Below, one piece after another: positions 18,274 through 26,650 of a stretch of DNA of 51,198 nt. The notes under the pieces were generated by a model that was not told the origin of the DNA, searched no databases, and worked only from the letters and a program-made list of their open reading frames with translations. Source of the stretch: Planctomycetales bacterium (lineage in GTDB: Bacteria; Planctomycetota; Planctomycetia; Planctomycetales; Planctomycetaceae); the NCBI GenBank assembly GCA_028285345.1, contig JANQPT010000005.1, positions 1 to 51,198 on the forward strand, written 5' to 3'. The stretch's first letter is position 1. The number at the start of each line of letters is the position of its first letter. A program made the translations under genes and the position numbers.

Positions 18274-19206
18274 CTACGCAATCGGATTGTGCAGCACGCC
18301 GATCTTCTCAATCTCCGCGTCGACGACGTCACCCGCGTGCAAATAGGTGCCCGTCGTATTTCCCACGCCCGCCGGCGTCCCTGTGGAAATAATGTCGCCC
18401 GGTTCGAGCGTCACAAAACTGGAAATAAACTCCACGACCGCCGCGACGGGAAACACCATTTCGGACGTCGAGGAATCCTGTTTCACTTCGCCGTTGACGC
18501 GAAGCGTCAACTTCAGCGTTTGCGGATCCGGCAGTTCATCGGCCGGCAGCACGCAGGGGCCCATCGGGCAAAACGTGTCGTGCCACTTGCCGTGCAGCCA
18601 GTCAAAAAAGCCGTCCTTCTTGCGCTCCTTCCGCGACGGATTCGGCTTGAACTTGCGGTCCGAAATGTCATTCACAACCGTGTAGCCCGCAACGCAATCC
18701 AGCGCGTCCGCCTCCGAGACGCCCTTGCACCGGCGGCCGATAATCACGCCCAATTCCAGTTCCCAGTCGATGTGATCCGGAGAGACAGCCGGGATTTCCA
18801 CCGGATCGCCCGGATGCGTGAGCGTCGTCAACGGCGGCTTCATGAACACGTACGGAAACGTGTTCGCCCGCTCTTCAGCCCGGTCGCCTCCCTCTTCGAT
18901 ATGCGCAGAATAATTGCCGGCCAATAGCATCAGTTTGGTCGGCGCCGGATTGGGGACCAGCAATTTGACGGAATCGGTCGGAACCGACAACTCGGCCCGG
19001 CCAGCATCGTCCAGGTTTTCGATCCGATCTTGCAGTGCGGTCACCGCTTCCCGAGCCTCGCCGCCGGGCAGGAAGGAGGTCAAACTCGCACCCGCCGGCA
19101 GCGAAACGCCGGCGGCTTTCGCGGCGGGGGCCAGGGGAATGATCAAATCTTCGCCGTAAAACGCGATGTCAGTATTTCCGTTGGCTTCAAAGCGGCACAA
19201 TCTCAT
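18274..19206 (-). CDS. fumarylacetoacetate hydrolase (FAH) family protein
   Basis: 310 residues from the ATG at 19206, with AAGGAG 9 bases upstream. The FAH fold is visible in the metal-binding acidic residues of DWELELGVIIGR and the late GDIISTGTPAGVG motif. Members act on C-C bonds of 1,3-dicarbonyl-like compounds (fumarylacetoacetate, acylpyruvates, 2-oxo-hept-3-ene-dioate) or as decarboxylases, using Mg2+ or Mn2+. The long N-terminal region, and the LAGNYSAHIEEGG segment before the core, fit the 2-hydroxyhepta-2,4-diene-dioate isomerase/ureidoglycolate-lyase-like subgroup rather than eukaryotic FAH. No catabolic cluster surrounds it, so the substrate is open. Its upstream region (19207-19602) is shared with the divergent protease gene. 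Confidence 0.88.
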   Translation of the reverse strand: MRLCRFEANGNTDIAFYGEDLIIPLAPAAKAAGVSLPAGASLTSFLPGGEAREAVTALQDRIENLDDAGRAELSVPTDSVKLLVPNPAPTKLMLLAGNYSAHIEEGGDRAEERANTFPYVFMKPPLTTLTHPGDPVEIPAVSPDHIDWELELGVIIGRRCKGVSEADALDCVAGYTVVNDISDRKFKPNPSRKERKKDGFFDWLHGKWHDTFCPMGPCVLPADELPDPQTLKLTLRVNGEVKQDSSTSEMVFPVAAVVEFISSFVTLEPGDIISTGTPAGVGNTTGTYLHAGDVVDAEIEKIGVLHNPIA

Positions 19207-19281
19207 GGTGATCAACTCCTTACGTCAAATAGTGAACCGCGAGGATTCTGAGGGCTGTTGGGGGGACCTTTCGCCTCCCAG

Positions 19282-19298
19282 TTTGGCACGCCGAATGC
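19282..19298 (+). promoter_or_regulatory. candidate sigma-54 (-24/-12) promoter upstream of YugP-type protease
   Basis: TTGGCACG then four bases then ATGCA at 19282-19298 matches the sigma-54 consensus TTGGCACG-N4-TTGCA with the GG and GC dinucleotides at exact -24/-12 spacing. It points to the protease gene at 19603, leaving a 5' leader of roughly 290 bases. The rest of 19207-19602 holds no gene I can support. A sigma-54 activator gene lies at 8059. Confidence 0.5.
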
Positions 19299-19602
19299 AG
19301 TTTCACAATTGACGGAGGGAGCTGTCGCAAGATTTTTTGGTGGAAATCGAACGACAACCTGCCGAAAACTCTTGCGGCGACGGTGTGGCAGTTTGCCCCG
19401 ATGGTGATTTATGGAACGTTCTCTTGCCCCAAAACCTGTGAGACGTAGAATTTGAACCGGTGGGCGGCTTTCCGCGTTTCACCGTCTAGCTCGATCCCGA
19501 ATCACGCCCGTCCCACAACAAGGCGGTTGTCTACGTAATAAGATTGAACGTGCACGACGGCATGTTCTGACAAATAAAGACCATTGAGAGGAGAATCGCG
19601 AA

Positions 19603-20292
19603 ATGCCATTCTTTTTCTTTAATCCGATGTATATGTTGTTCGTGGCGCCCGCGATCATTTTGATGATCTGGGCGCAGTCGCGCGTCAAGCGCTCGTACGG
19701 CCGCGCAATGCAGATTCCCGCGCCGCTCTCCGGTGCAGCGGCGGCGCGGCACATCCTCGACCAAGCCGGCTGCCACAACGTCGGCATTGAGGAGGTCGGC
19801 GGGTTTCTCTCAGACCACTATGACCCCAGCCACAAAGTGCTGCGGCTCAGCCATGAGGTCTACAACAGCCGCTCGATGGCCGCGGTAGGGATCGCCGCCC
19901 ATGAAGCAGGTCATGCGATGCAGGACGCCCAAAACTACGGCCCGCTGGTCGTGCGGAACATCGCCGTTCCGGCGGCACAATTTGGTCCCACGGCATTCAT
20001 GATTCTGTTCATCATCGGCATGATCTTCAGTAATCCCACGCTCATGTGGTTGGGAATCTTTGCATACTGCGGCCTGTTGTTCTTCCAACTCGTCAACCTG
20101 CCGGTCGAATTCGACGCCAGCAATCGGGCGAAAGCGGTCTTGTCCGACTTGAATATCGTCGATCAGGAGGGCGCACTCGCCGTCCGCGACGTGTTGAACG
20201 CCGCCGGCTGGACGTACGTCGCCGCAACGCTGCAAACGTTGCTGACGGTCCTGTATTACGTCATGATGCTGATGGGAGGCCGCAGGGACTGA
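19603..20292 (+). CDS. YugP-type membrane zinc metallopeptidase
   Basis: 229 residues. N-terminal membrane helix (about 8-24), zinc motif HEAGH at 100-104 (in GIAAHEAGHAMQD), two further helices near 125-165 and a C-terminal helix with ALQTLLTVLYYVMMLM. This matches the neutral zinc metallopeptidase group typified by Bacillus YugP (Pfam Zn_peptidase_2). The active site should face the cytoplasmic side of the membrane, and roles in membrane-protein quality control have been suggested for relatives. The ATG follows GAGAGGAG. Upstream lie a long leader and a sigma-54-like promoter at 19282. A 10-bp hairpin follows the stop. The substrate is unknown. Confidence 0.9.
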   Translation: MPFFFFNPMYMLFVAPAIILMIWAQSRVKRSYGRAMQIPAPLSGAAAARHILDQAGCHNVGIEEVGGFLSDHYDPSHKVLRLSHEVYNSRSMAAVGIAAHEAGHAMQDAQNYGPLVVRNIAVPAAQFGPTAFMILFIIGMIFSNPTLMWLGIFAYCGLLFFQLVNLPVEFDASNRAKAVLSDLNIVDQEGALAVRDVLNAAGWTYVAATLQTLLTVLYYVMMLMGGRRD

Positions 20293-20303
20293 CCGATGTG
20301 GGA

Positions 20304-20338
20304 CGGGCGAGGCGCCTTTCTCAGCGGAGCCTCGCCCG
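20304..20338 (+). terminator. GC-rich hairpin after protease gene
   Basis: CGGGCGAGGC (20304-20313) pairs perfectly with GCCTCGCCCG (20329-20338) around 15 bases. It starts 12 bases after the protease stop. It lacks an immediate T-run (TTT comes 10 bases later), so it may be a weak or Rho-assisted terminator. Confidence 0.45.
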
Positions 20339-20371
20339 ACGATCCCGTTTCGCGAATCCATGTAAGCAGCG

Positions 20372-21373
20372 ATGACCGAACTTCCATCCAGAATCCTCAT
20401 CGTCGGCGGCGGGTCGATCGGCGAACGGCATTTGCGCTGCTTCCGTGATGTTCTCGACGCCGGTGAAGTCGCGCTCTGCGACGTGAGCACCGAGATTCGC
20501 GAGCAGTTAACCCAGCGCTACCAACTCCAATCGGTCTTCGCCACACTGGAAGACGCGCTCGCGGAGCGTTGGGACGCCGCAGTGATCTGCACGCCCGCCC
20601 ACCTGCACGTGCCACACGCACTGGCACTGGCGCCGGCCGCCGACGCCCTGATGATTGAAAAGCCGCTCTCAACCGGTCTCGACGGTATCCCGGATGTACG
20701 CAACGCCTGGCAGGGCCGCGTCCTCAACATCGCCTACGTGATGCGGGTCAATCCGCTGGTAATCGCGGCAAAGGAAATTTTGGAGAGCGGCGAGTTGGGA
20801 GACTTACTGCAGGTCACCGTCACGTCGGGCCAGCACTTTCCCACGTTTCGGCCGGCCTATCGTGAAATCTATTACACGCGGCACGAAACCGGCGGCGGCG
20901 CAATTCAAGACGCCGCCACACACCATTTCAACATGCTGCAATTCCTCGCCGGCGAATTTGATTGGGTCTTTTGCGACGCGGGGCATCAAGCATTGGAAGG
21001 GGTGCAGGTCGAAGACACCGTCCACGTCTGCGGCCGAACCGGCGGCGGGAAAACCATGGTCAGTCTGACCCTCAACCAATTCATGGCCCCCAACGAGTCC
21101 TACGCACAATTCAATTGCCGCGGCGGAAGCTTGCGGTTGAACTTCCACGAACAACGCTACGGCACCATGCGTCACGGCGACGACACCTGGACCTGGAGCA
21201 ATCCCGGAACCCTGGAACGCGACGATCTCTTCCGCGAACAGGCCCGCAGTTTCCTAAACGCCGCCGCCCACCGCGAACCAGTCCGCTGCACACTCGACGA
21301 AGCCGAGCATACGCTTAAAATCAACCTGGCAGCCCTCCACTCCGCCGGTCGAGAACGCGTAGCGATCGAGTAG
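20372..21373 (+). CDS. Gfo/Idh/MocA-family oxidoreductase
   Basis: 333 residues. The N-terminal Rossmann fold opens with ILIVGGGSIGERH, whose glycine pattern binds NAD(P). The EKPLS motif (near 90) carries the Lys typical of the family, and the C-terminal alpha/beta domain includes GGGAIQDAATHHFN (near 172) with the conserved Asp and His. Family members oxidise or reduce hydroxyl groups of sugars, inositols and related compounds. No sugar-pathway neighbour is present, so the substrate is unknown. The stop codon is the first three bases of a 22-bp inverted repeat (21371-21443), so the 3' end of the gene has been shaped by that element. It is 80 bases downstream of the protease gene, separated by a hairpin. 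Confidence 0.9.
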   Translation: MTELPSRILIVGGGSIGERHLRCFRDVLDAGEVALCDVSTEIREQLTQRYQLQSVFATLEDALAERWDAAVICTPAHLHVPHALALAPAADALMIEKPLSTGLDGIPDVRNAWQGRVLNIAYVMRVNPLVIAAKEILESGELGDLLQVTVTSGQHFPTFRPAYREIYYTRHETGGGAIQDAATHHFNMLQFLAGEFDWVFCDAGHQALEGVQVEDTVHVCGRTGGGKTMVSLTLNQFMAPNESYAQFNCRGGSLRLNFHEQRYGTMRHGDDTWTWSNPGTLERDDLFREQARSFLNAAAHREPVRCTLDEAEHTLKINLAALHSAGRERVAIE

Positions 21374-21443
21374 GTCATGCTGTGCATGACGACCTAAAGA
21401 GCAAGCGTTCCATTATCCTGATCGTCATGCACAGCATGACCTA
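21371..21443. repeat. 22-bp perfect inverted repeat with nested palindrome
   Basis: The arms 21371-21392 and 21422-21443 are exact reverse complements (22 of 22), and each arm itself contains GTCATGC-TGT-GCATGAC, a smaller palindrome. The 29-base interior is unremarkable. It sits between convergent genes, starts on the stop codon of the oxidoreductase and ends 9 bases before the next stop. It may act as a bidirectional terminator or be a dispersed mobile palindrome. Confidence 0.75.
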
Positions 21444-21451
21444 CTAACTTG

Positions 21452-21802
21452 CTACGGCGGAATAACGATCATTCTGATGCTGTTGGGGCGGACGAGAAAT
21501 CGCGTCTGCTCTTCGTCCTCCAGAATGACCATGCCGCTCAGTTCGTACGGAATATGCGCCTTAATCGAATCGGCGTTGGTATAGCCCACGAACCGCACGC
21601 GCTCGAACGTCTTTCCGCCGGCCAGATGCACGGTCGCCAACGTGTCTTGCTGCAGCACGCCCCGCACGCTGAGCTTATCCGGCTTTCTGCCAGACGACAG
21701 CCAGGACAAGCCGCTAAAGAAAAGGACCAGCACGATGATCCCCGCCACGATGGCCACCACGAATCCACCGACGATACTGAGCGTTTCCAGGAAGGCATTC
21801 AT
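21452..21802 (-). CDS. small membrane-anchored protein of unknown function
   Basis: 116 residues. One strong N-terminal membrane helix (about 11-32, with VVAIVAGIIVLVLFF) is followed by a short basic linker (SSGRKPDK) and a compact soluble domain of about 70 residues with beta-strand character (VRGVLQQDTLATVHLAGG...VRFVGYTN). By the positive-inside rule the domain is probably cytoplasmic. I recognise no family. It is convergent with the Gfo/Idh/MocA gene and lies just downstream of, and overlapped by, the repeat-extended frame at 21714, on the same strand in another phase. Its plausible start, helix and composition support it as real; the overlap is best explained by the neighbour running past its original stop. 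Confidence 0.65.
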   Translation of the reverse strand: MNAFLETLSIVGGFVVAIVAGIIVLVLFFSGLSWLSSGRKPDKLSVRGVLQQDTLATVHLAGGKTFERVRFVGYTNADSIKAHIPYELSGMVILEDEEQTRFLVRPNSIRMIVIPP

Positions 21803-22265
21803 GAGCGCGGGTCTCTGGTTCTATGGCTCGCGACATTTGCAAAGCGCCTGACGAATCAGTTCCGTAGGGCAGGCTCCCGCCTGCCGGAATCGGCATTGCA
21901 CGCAAAATTTTACGGCGGCAGGCGGGAGCCTGCCCTACTCGACTGTCCGTGACAGTAAACCGCTCGTCAGCGAAATTCAACATAAAGTCCGGCCCAGCTT
22001 CATAGGGCTGCCACCCAAGTGCCAATGCGGCTTTGATGGCCCGTTCAACGAATCGCGGTGTCACAACTAATGGTTCGCGCAGAGGTACGTCCGAGTCCCT
22101 CGGTTCCAACCAATCGACCCAGCCCCAGTCGACGACGAGTCGCTGTCTGCGACTTCTGGATGGGTGATCCGAATCAACGACGAGCACATCGCTAAACACC
22201 CATTGATAGACGCAATCTTCAACCACGATGCGGCGAAATCCGCGCTTTGTTGCCTTTCGTGCCAT
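21714..22265 (-). CDS. hypothetical protein whose C-terminus runs through a palindromic repeat
   Basis: 183 residues. Residues 1-108 look like a real compact protein (basic start MARKATKRGF, then an alternating hydrophobic pattern with VVDWGWVDWL and a helix AIKAALALGWQPYEAGPDF). From about residue 109 the frame enters the palindromic element at 21863-21937: the codons for QAPACRRKILRAMPIPAGG come from the repeat, and the last 45 residues are out-of-phase reading of the next gene. The native stop therefore seems to have been lost when the element inserted. I do not recognise a family. It lies 51 bases downstream of the acid-amidase-like gene and is probably co-transcribed with it. Confidence 0.5.
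   Translation of the reverse strand: MARKATKRGFRRIVVEDCVYQWVFSDVLVVDSDHPSRSRRQRLVVDWGWVDWLEPRDSDVPLREPLVVTPRFVERAIKAALALGWQPYEAGPDFMLNFADERFTVTDSRVGQAPACRRKILRAMPIPAGGSLPYGTDSSGALQMSRAIEPETRAHECLPGNAQYRRWIRGGHRGGDHRAGPFL
21863..21937. repeat. palindromic element, copy 1 (23-bp perfect arms)
   Basis: Arms 21863-21885 and 21915-21937 are exact reverse complements and flank a 29-base centre. The element plus short flanks (AATCAGTTCC on the left, TCGACT on the right) recurs 1.5 kb away at 23377-23451. Both copies lie in the same orientation. The size and structure resemble REP/MITE-like non-autonomous repeats. It overlaps the end of the hypothetical gene at 21714. Confidence 0.85.
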
Positions 22266-22316
22266 TTGTCGAACCAGGTCGAGAACAGGTTTTGCTCAGC
22301 GAGTCGCAGATGTCTA

Positions 22317-23288
22317 TCAACTCCCCAGACGGTACACATCAGCCGATGGCGTACGAACTTCCAGATCCCCCCGTCTGGCGGACATGACCATCTGCTGAGC
22401 CGTAATCCCCATTCGCACCTGATCGTGGCTCAAGATTCTGAAGCAGTCCGAAAACGTCTCTGGGGTCCGTTCAGCAATCTGTCGGGATGCCGCGTCGTAC
22501 CGGTGGCAGGTTGTTTCGTAAAGTGGTGAATCAACCGTGATGTCCGGCTGGTCGAGCATGCGAAAATCATTCGTGAGCACGAGCCAGCCGTCTTCGGACA
22601 AGCGCACCGCGTGCCGCGTCGGTGTGCGTTCGATGACCGCCATTTGGTTGCCCTCGGTTCCGGTCATCATCAGCAGGCAGTCCGACGTGATCGTCGTCAG
22701 GCATAGCCGATCCATTGCCGCGTCATAACTAGGGCACGATTCCAGCACGTCGCGAATCAGTAGTGCTACCGACTCGCCCGGCACTTGCGGATCGTTGCTT
22801 AGCGCCGCATTTAAGGTGATTGTGAATCGCCCGGGTGCAATTCCTGACAAGACTCCGACGTATCCCGGCCAGCCAACCGCTCGAAAATGATGCCCGCCTT
22901 TAAAATCTTGGACTACGGTGTAGCGGGAGAGGTAGTCGTAGTCGGAATACCAATCCATGTTGCGCGCGTGGAGCGGTCCGTCTGCGGAATTGACAGCAAA
23001 CGCCGTGCAGCCCAGCAGCAACTTGATGAAATCGTAGTAGAGATTCACCGTCAAGATTTCGACATTTGTCAGCGCGCATTGCCGGGCGATGCTGGCGACT
23101 TCGTCAAGATGCGACTCAGAAACGTACTCCGCCGCATACAATTCAATCAAGTCCCGGTACGGCTCGACGCCGCCGATCTCCTCCAGGATGCTCATACCCA
23201 GCGCACGCGCCCAGTCGATCTGCTCGTCGGTCAGCAACCAGCGCGATTGCGGCGGTTGATCGAGACTGATGTTCAGTGTTGGAATCAT
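22317..23288 (-). CDS. acid-ceramidase / NAAA-like Ntn-hydrolase
   Basis: 323 residues. The probable nucleophile is Cys94 in LLGCTAFAV, followed by GPLHARNMDW (104-113) with the conserved Arg and Asp. This spacing is typical of the N-terminal-nucleophile amidases that include acid ceramidase, N-acylethanolamine acid amidase and choloylglycine hydrolase. In those enzymes the chain cleaves itself before the Cys to release a beta subunit; residues 1-93 would then be the alpha part or propeptide. Later conserved features include the GLNAAL-like ITLNAALSND and a TGTEGN turn near 215. There is no signal peptide, so it acts inside the cell or is exported unconventionally. The likely activity is hydrolysis of fatty-acid amides, inferred from motifs only. 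The gene is followed by the hypothetical at 21714. Confidence 0.75.
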   Translation of the reverse strand: MIPTLNISLDQPPQSRWLLTDEQIDWARALGMSILEEIGGVEPYRDLIELYAAEYVSESHLDEVASIARQCALTNVEILTVNLYYDFIKLLLGCTAFAVNSADGPLHARNMDWYSDYDYLSRYTVVQDFKGGHHFRAVGWPGYVGVLSGIAPGRFTITLNAALSNDPQVPGESVALLIRDVLESCPSYDAAMDRLCLTTITSDCLLMMTGTEGNQMAVIERTPTRHAVRLSEDGWLVLTNDFRMLDQPDITVDSPLYETTCHRYDAASRQIAERTPETFSDCFRILSHDQVRMGITAQQMVMSARRGDLEVRTPSADVYRLGS

Positions 23289-23376
23289 GAGTTCAGCTCA
23301 CGAAGCGACGGCGTGGGAGCGATTCGTAAAAGTCGTTCGCCGAATCCGCCGCGCAACGGACACAACAATCAGTTCC

Positions 23377-23451
23377 GTAGGGCGGGCTCCCGCCTGCCGA
23401 AATCGGGATTGGACGCGAATTGCTACGGCGGCAGGCAGGAGCCTGCTCTAC
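23377..23451. repeat. palindromic element, copy 2
   Basis: Arms 23377-23399 and 23429-23451 pair at 20 of 23 positions. Centre and flanks resemble copy 1 at 21863. It lies in a 355-base gap (23289-23643) between the amidase-like gene and the DUF3303-like gene, in which I see no gene. The accumulated mismatches suggest an older copy. Confidence 0.8.
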
Positions 23452-23643
23452 TCGACTCTGCCGCGCATTGGACACAGTTTTCAGCACAAGGTTCGCCGCC
23501 CGCATTTTTGTCCGGCCGATCGAATCGGTCGAATCAACGAAACGTGAATTACTCGACGTTTCGTGGGGATGACGGTTGTTTGGATGTAGAGGCCTGAGGA
23601 ATACACACCGGGAACGGCGAACTACGGTGCAGTCTGATGCTTG

Positions 23644-23916
23644 TCACATTTTATGTGAAACCAACTCTGCCGCTTCAGCCGAGGAAATGACCGGTATGAT
23701 CTCGAAATCAACAAGATCATCCCAACGAGCAATCCACTCATCAATCAATGCCCGGTCCGCCGTGTCCATCAGTTGATAGCAGCTATCGAGCGACTCATTC
23801 ACCCAACTGGAGACGTAAGTCAGCCCCTCAGGCGCGAGGCGTCCGTGGTCCCTCAGTCGGCGGTAGACCGGAACCGGGTCCCGGTTCTTGAAACGTTCGA
23901 TGATCAAATATTGCAC
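23644..23916 (-). CDS. DUF3303-like small protein
   Basis: 90 residues starting at GTG 23916, with GGGTGG upstream. The pattern MQYLIIERFKNRDP...RGR-like...PEGLTYVSSWV, a central YQLMDTADRALIDEWI and the ending WDDLVDFEIIPVISSAEA match the DUF3303 group from memory. These are small alpha/beta proteins related to the dimeric ferredoxin-like barrel; function is unknown. The gene starts 17 bases after the stop of the phosphatase-like gene, so the two are an operon. No catalytic residues can be named. Confidence 0.75.
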   Translation of the reverse strand: MQYLIIERFKNRDPVPVYRRLRDHGRLAPEGLTYVSSWVNESLDSCYQLMDTADRALIDEWIARWDDLVDFEIIPVISSAEAAELVSHKM

Positions 23917-23933
23917 GGTTCAACCACCCGTGA

Positions 23934-25319
23934 CTAACCCTCCCGCGACGCCGGACGCATGCGTTGCGGCGTGTCGGGCACGCGCTCGATCAGCTCATTC
24001 ACCTGCCCGTCGCGCTTCTTGATCGTAAACGCGTCATACAACTCCCCCGTCGCGGTACGGGCGTCGTAGCGGAGTTCGTCGCCGTCGATCGAAATCACCT
24101 GATACAACTGCGTGTCCTCCGCCCGGCGGACGAAGGGAAACTCGTTGCGGTCGTACATCTTGGGACCGGAGACGGAAACGACATAGACGGTTCCTGCCTT
24201 GGGGTTGCGAACGTTGATGCCGGTCGATGTGTTTTCTTGCTCGAAGCCCATCAGCCCGGTCCGCCCATAACTGTGGTCGTGCCCCTGCAACACCAGATCG
24301 ACGCGGTGCTTGTCGAACACCGGTTGCCAGGCGTTGCGGATTTGCGGATTGTCGCGGCGGCGGCTGGCGGAATAGATCGGCGCGTGCTGCGTGACGATCG
24401 TCCACTTGTTGGGATTGTCCGTCAGCACTTCATCCATCCATGCGGCCTGTTCGGCGATCTTGTCGTTGGTGTTTAAACACACGATCCGCAGTCCTTGAAA
24501 GTCCAGCCAGTAGACCGCTTCTTCCTGGCCCGGCGGACCGTTGTCGGGAAATGCGAACGAAGGACGCCAGTGCGGCGCGAGACGCCGCCGGCCGATCGGA
24601 TACTTGTTGCCGTAAATGTCTTCCTTGGCGTACTCGTGATTGCCGGGAATCGCGATGCTGGGAATCATCCCGTTCACCCAGCCCCCCGCTTGATTCCACT
24701 CACCCCACTCCGCATCGCGAATCGGCACGTTCACCAAATCGCCGGCGTGCAGCATGAACTTGGCATCCGGAGCGTCGGAGTACGCTTCACGAATCACCCG
24801 CGCCCAGTGCGCTTTGAGCGCATTTTGCGCATCACCGAAATAGATGAAGCTAAACGGCTCCGCATCCGGACTCGCCGTGCGAAAATGCGTCCAGGAACTC
24901 CAATTAACTCCGTCTCCCACGCGGTAGACGTACAAAGTGTTCGGCGTCAGACCGGTGAAGTCGACCGAGTGATACAGCGAGGGGCCCAAATCCGTCTCTA
25001 GCGGCGTCGTCGTCCCTTCGAACTTTTTCGCCTTGGTGACAAACCACGGTCCTGCTTCCGCCTCGGCAATTTCCGCGACCGGCGTCTTGACCGTGGTGTC
25101 CGTCCGCCACGTCACCGCCTGGGTCGTCGCCACGTCCCCTTTCCAGGTCAGTATAATCCGGTCCGGCACCGCCGTCGGCTTGTACAGAATCTCAGCAGGC
25201 ACCTCTTTCGGTTCTGTCTCGCTGTCCCCCTGCGACGTGATCGGCCGGGCCAAGTACAATACACCTGCCACACCAATCGCAGTCAGCAGGCCGCAGAGCA
25301 ACTTCAGTCGTCTGGACAT
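23934..25319 (-). CDS. membrane-anchored purple-acid-phosphatase-like metallophosphoesterase
   Basis: 461 residues. An N-terminal hydrophobic segment (about 6-25) acts as signal or anchor, so the enzyme lies outside the inner membrane. A fibronectin-like N-terminal domain (about 45-145) precedes the metallophosphatase domain (about 150-420), which shows the ordered metal motifs FGDAQ, HAGDLVN, GNHEY, QHAPIY and GHDHSYGR. This two-domain order is typical of purple acid phosphatases, which hydrolyse phosphomonoesters with a dinuclear centre. The usual Tyr ligand region (YFGDAQ) is close to the GDxGxxY form but altered, so metal choice may differ. It is followed by the DUF3303-like gene. A phosphate-scavenging role is likely; no Pho-box was sought successfully. 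Confidence 0.88.
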   Translation of the reverse strand: MSRRLKLLCGLLTAIGVAGVLYLARPITSQGDSETEPKEVPAEILYKPTAVPDRIILTWKGDVATTQAVTWRTDTTVKTPVAEIAEAEAGPWFVTKAKKFEGTTTPLETDLGPSLYHSVDFTGLTPNTLYVYRVGDGVNWSSWTHFRTASPDAEPFSFIYFGDAQNALKAHWARVIREAYSDAPDAKFMLHAGDLVNVPIRDAEWGEWNQAGGWVNGMIPSIAIPGNHEYAKEDIYGNKYPIGRRRLAPHWRPSFAFPDNGPPGQEEAVYWLDFQGLRIVCLNTNDKIAEQAAWMDEVLTDNPNKWTIVTQHAPIYSASRRRDNPQIRNAWQPVFDKHRVDLVLQGHDHSYGRTGLMGFEQENTSTGINVRNPKAGTVYVVSVSGPKMYDRNEFPFVRRAEDTQLYQVISIDGDELRYDARTATGELYDAFTIKKRDGQVNELIERVPDTPQRMRPASREG

Positions 25320-25585
25320 CGAAGGTTCCTGTCAGTCCGGAGTTTCATTTCGGGCGGTTTCAAGCACCGTTGAGCGCGCACCGTCGACAAATCGGAGACC
25401 CGTCACGGCAACACGCCACAGCGATCTTTAATTTAGGAATTCACGCACGCGGATGCAAACAGCGACGCCCCAATTGGGCCACCCAGCCGCGATCCTGAAG
25501 ATGCACCGGCAGCGTGATTAATCGGTGAAGCAGCGCTGATTCGAGCCGTTTGCCCCGGCCCGTACACCGAAATGCCAGTTGCGGC

Positions 25586-26437
25586 TCAGTCCTTCCAGGC
25601 GTAACGCAGGATACACCAGATGGCTTGCACGCCGTCTTTCCAGCCGATCTTCTTGCCTTCGGCATACGACCGGCCGTCGTAGCTGATCGAAAGCTCGTAG
25701 ATCCGCAGGTTCCGCCGCGCGACTTTGGCGGTGATCTCCGGCTCGAATCCAAAGCGATCCTGCTTCAGAGTCGGCAGAATCTCATGCAAGACCTCACGCC
25801 GAAAGAGCTTGTAGCACGTCTCCATGTCAGTGAGGTTGAGATTGGTGAAACAATTCGACAGCATCGTCAGGAATTGATTCCCTAAGTAATGCCAAAAATA
25901 GAGCACGCGGTGCGCATAGTCGCCGAGGAATCGAGAGCCGTAAACCACGTCCGCTTTTCCCGAGATAATCGGCTGCAACAGCCGCGGAAACTCCGCCGGG
26001 TCATATTCCAAATCGGCGTCCTGTACGACAACGACGTTGCCGGACGCCAGGCCGAATCCCGTTCTCAGCGCTGCCCCTTTGCCCCGATTGACTTCGTGAA
26101 ACTCGATTTTGAGCCGATTATCGGGGTCGTCGTTCGCCTCTGTCTGCAGCTCCTGCAACAAGTCGATCGTGCCGTCCGTGCTCCCGTCGTCGACCAGGAT
26201 AATCTCCTTGCGAATCGGCACCGACCGCACATGGTCCACAAGTGTCATCAACGTCTCGCGCTCGTTGTAGACCGGAATAACAACAGTGAGTAAAAACTCA
26301 TCAGGAATCGCGTAAACGCCAAGTTGCCGACAGACTCCCTCTCCCAACCGGTTACGTAGCGAGTCGTACCAGGCCTGCGAGTAGGGGATTTCATCGAATT
26401 CTGTCACGACAGTCGGTCCATCGAAGGAAACGCTCAC
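25586..26437 (-). CDS. family 2 glycosyltransferase (dolichyl-/polyprenyl-phosphate sugar synthase type)
   Basis: 283 residues from GTG 26437, chosen because GGAG lies 7 bases before it; upstream in-frame ATGs lack such a site. The GT-A domain shows [12 protein letters not shown] (near 55), [10 protein letters not shown] (near 85) and the metal-binding [12 protein letters not shown] (near 140). GSRFLG and the absence of a C-terminal membrane bundle fit soluble enzymes that transfer a hexose from a nucleotide sugar to polyprenyl phosphate, or similar family 2 members. There is a short amphipathic segment ([16 protein letters not shown]) that may sit on the membrane. It is a single gene with a 266-base gap before the phosphatase gene. 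The donor sugar is unknown. Confidence 0.88.
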   Translation of the reverse strand: MSVSFDGPTVVTEFDEIPYSQAWYDSLRNRLGEGVCRQLGVYAIPDEFLLTVVIPVYNERETLMTLVDHVRSVPIRKEIILVDDGSTDGTIDLLQELQTEANDDPDNRLKIEFHEVNRGKGAALRTGFGLASGNVVVVQDADLEYDPAEFPRLLQPIISGKADVVYGSRFLGDYAHRVLYFWHYLGNQFLTMLSNCFTNLNLTDMETCYKLFRREVLHEILPTLKQDRFGFEPEITAKVARRNLRIYELSISYDGRSYAEGKKIGWKDGVQAIWCILRYAWKD

Positions 26438-26650
26438 GGAAATGCTCCGAGAAAGGGGCCTATTCTCCAGGGAAATCCATTCCATCCGGGAGGAAAGCGG
26501 AAGCGCATCGCCTGCCTGCAACTGTATAGCAAATCGCCGCGATATCTCCAAATCCCGATTTCCGCCCAGCAGCGCAAAACAAACTGGAGATATTAGGAAA
26601 AACAGGCAGCACGGCGATCTGCGGCAGTCATGTGAGCACAGCCAGCTGGC

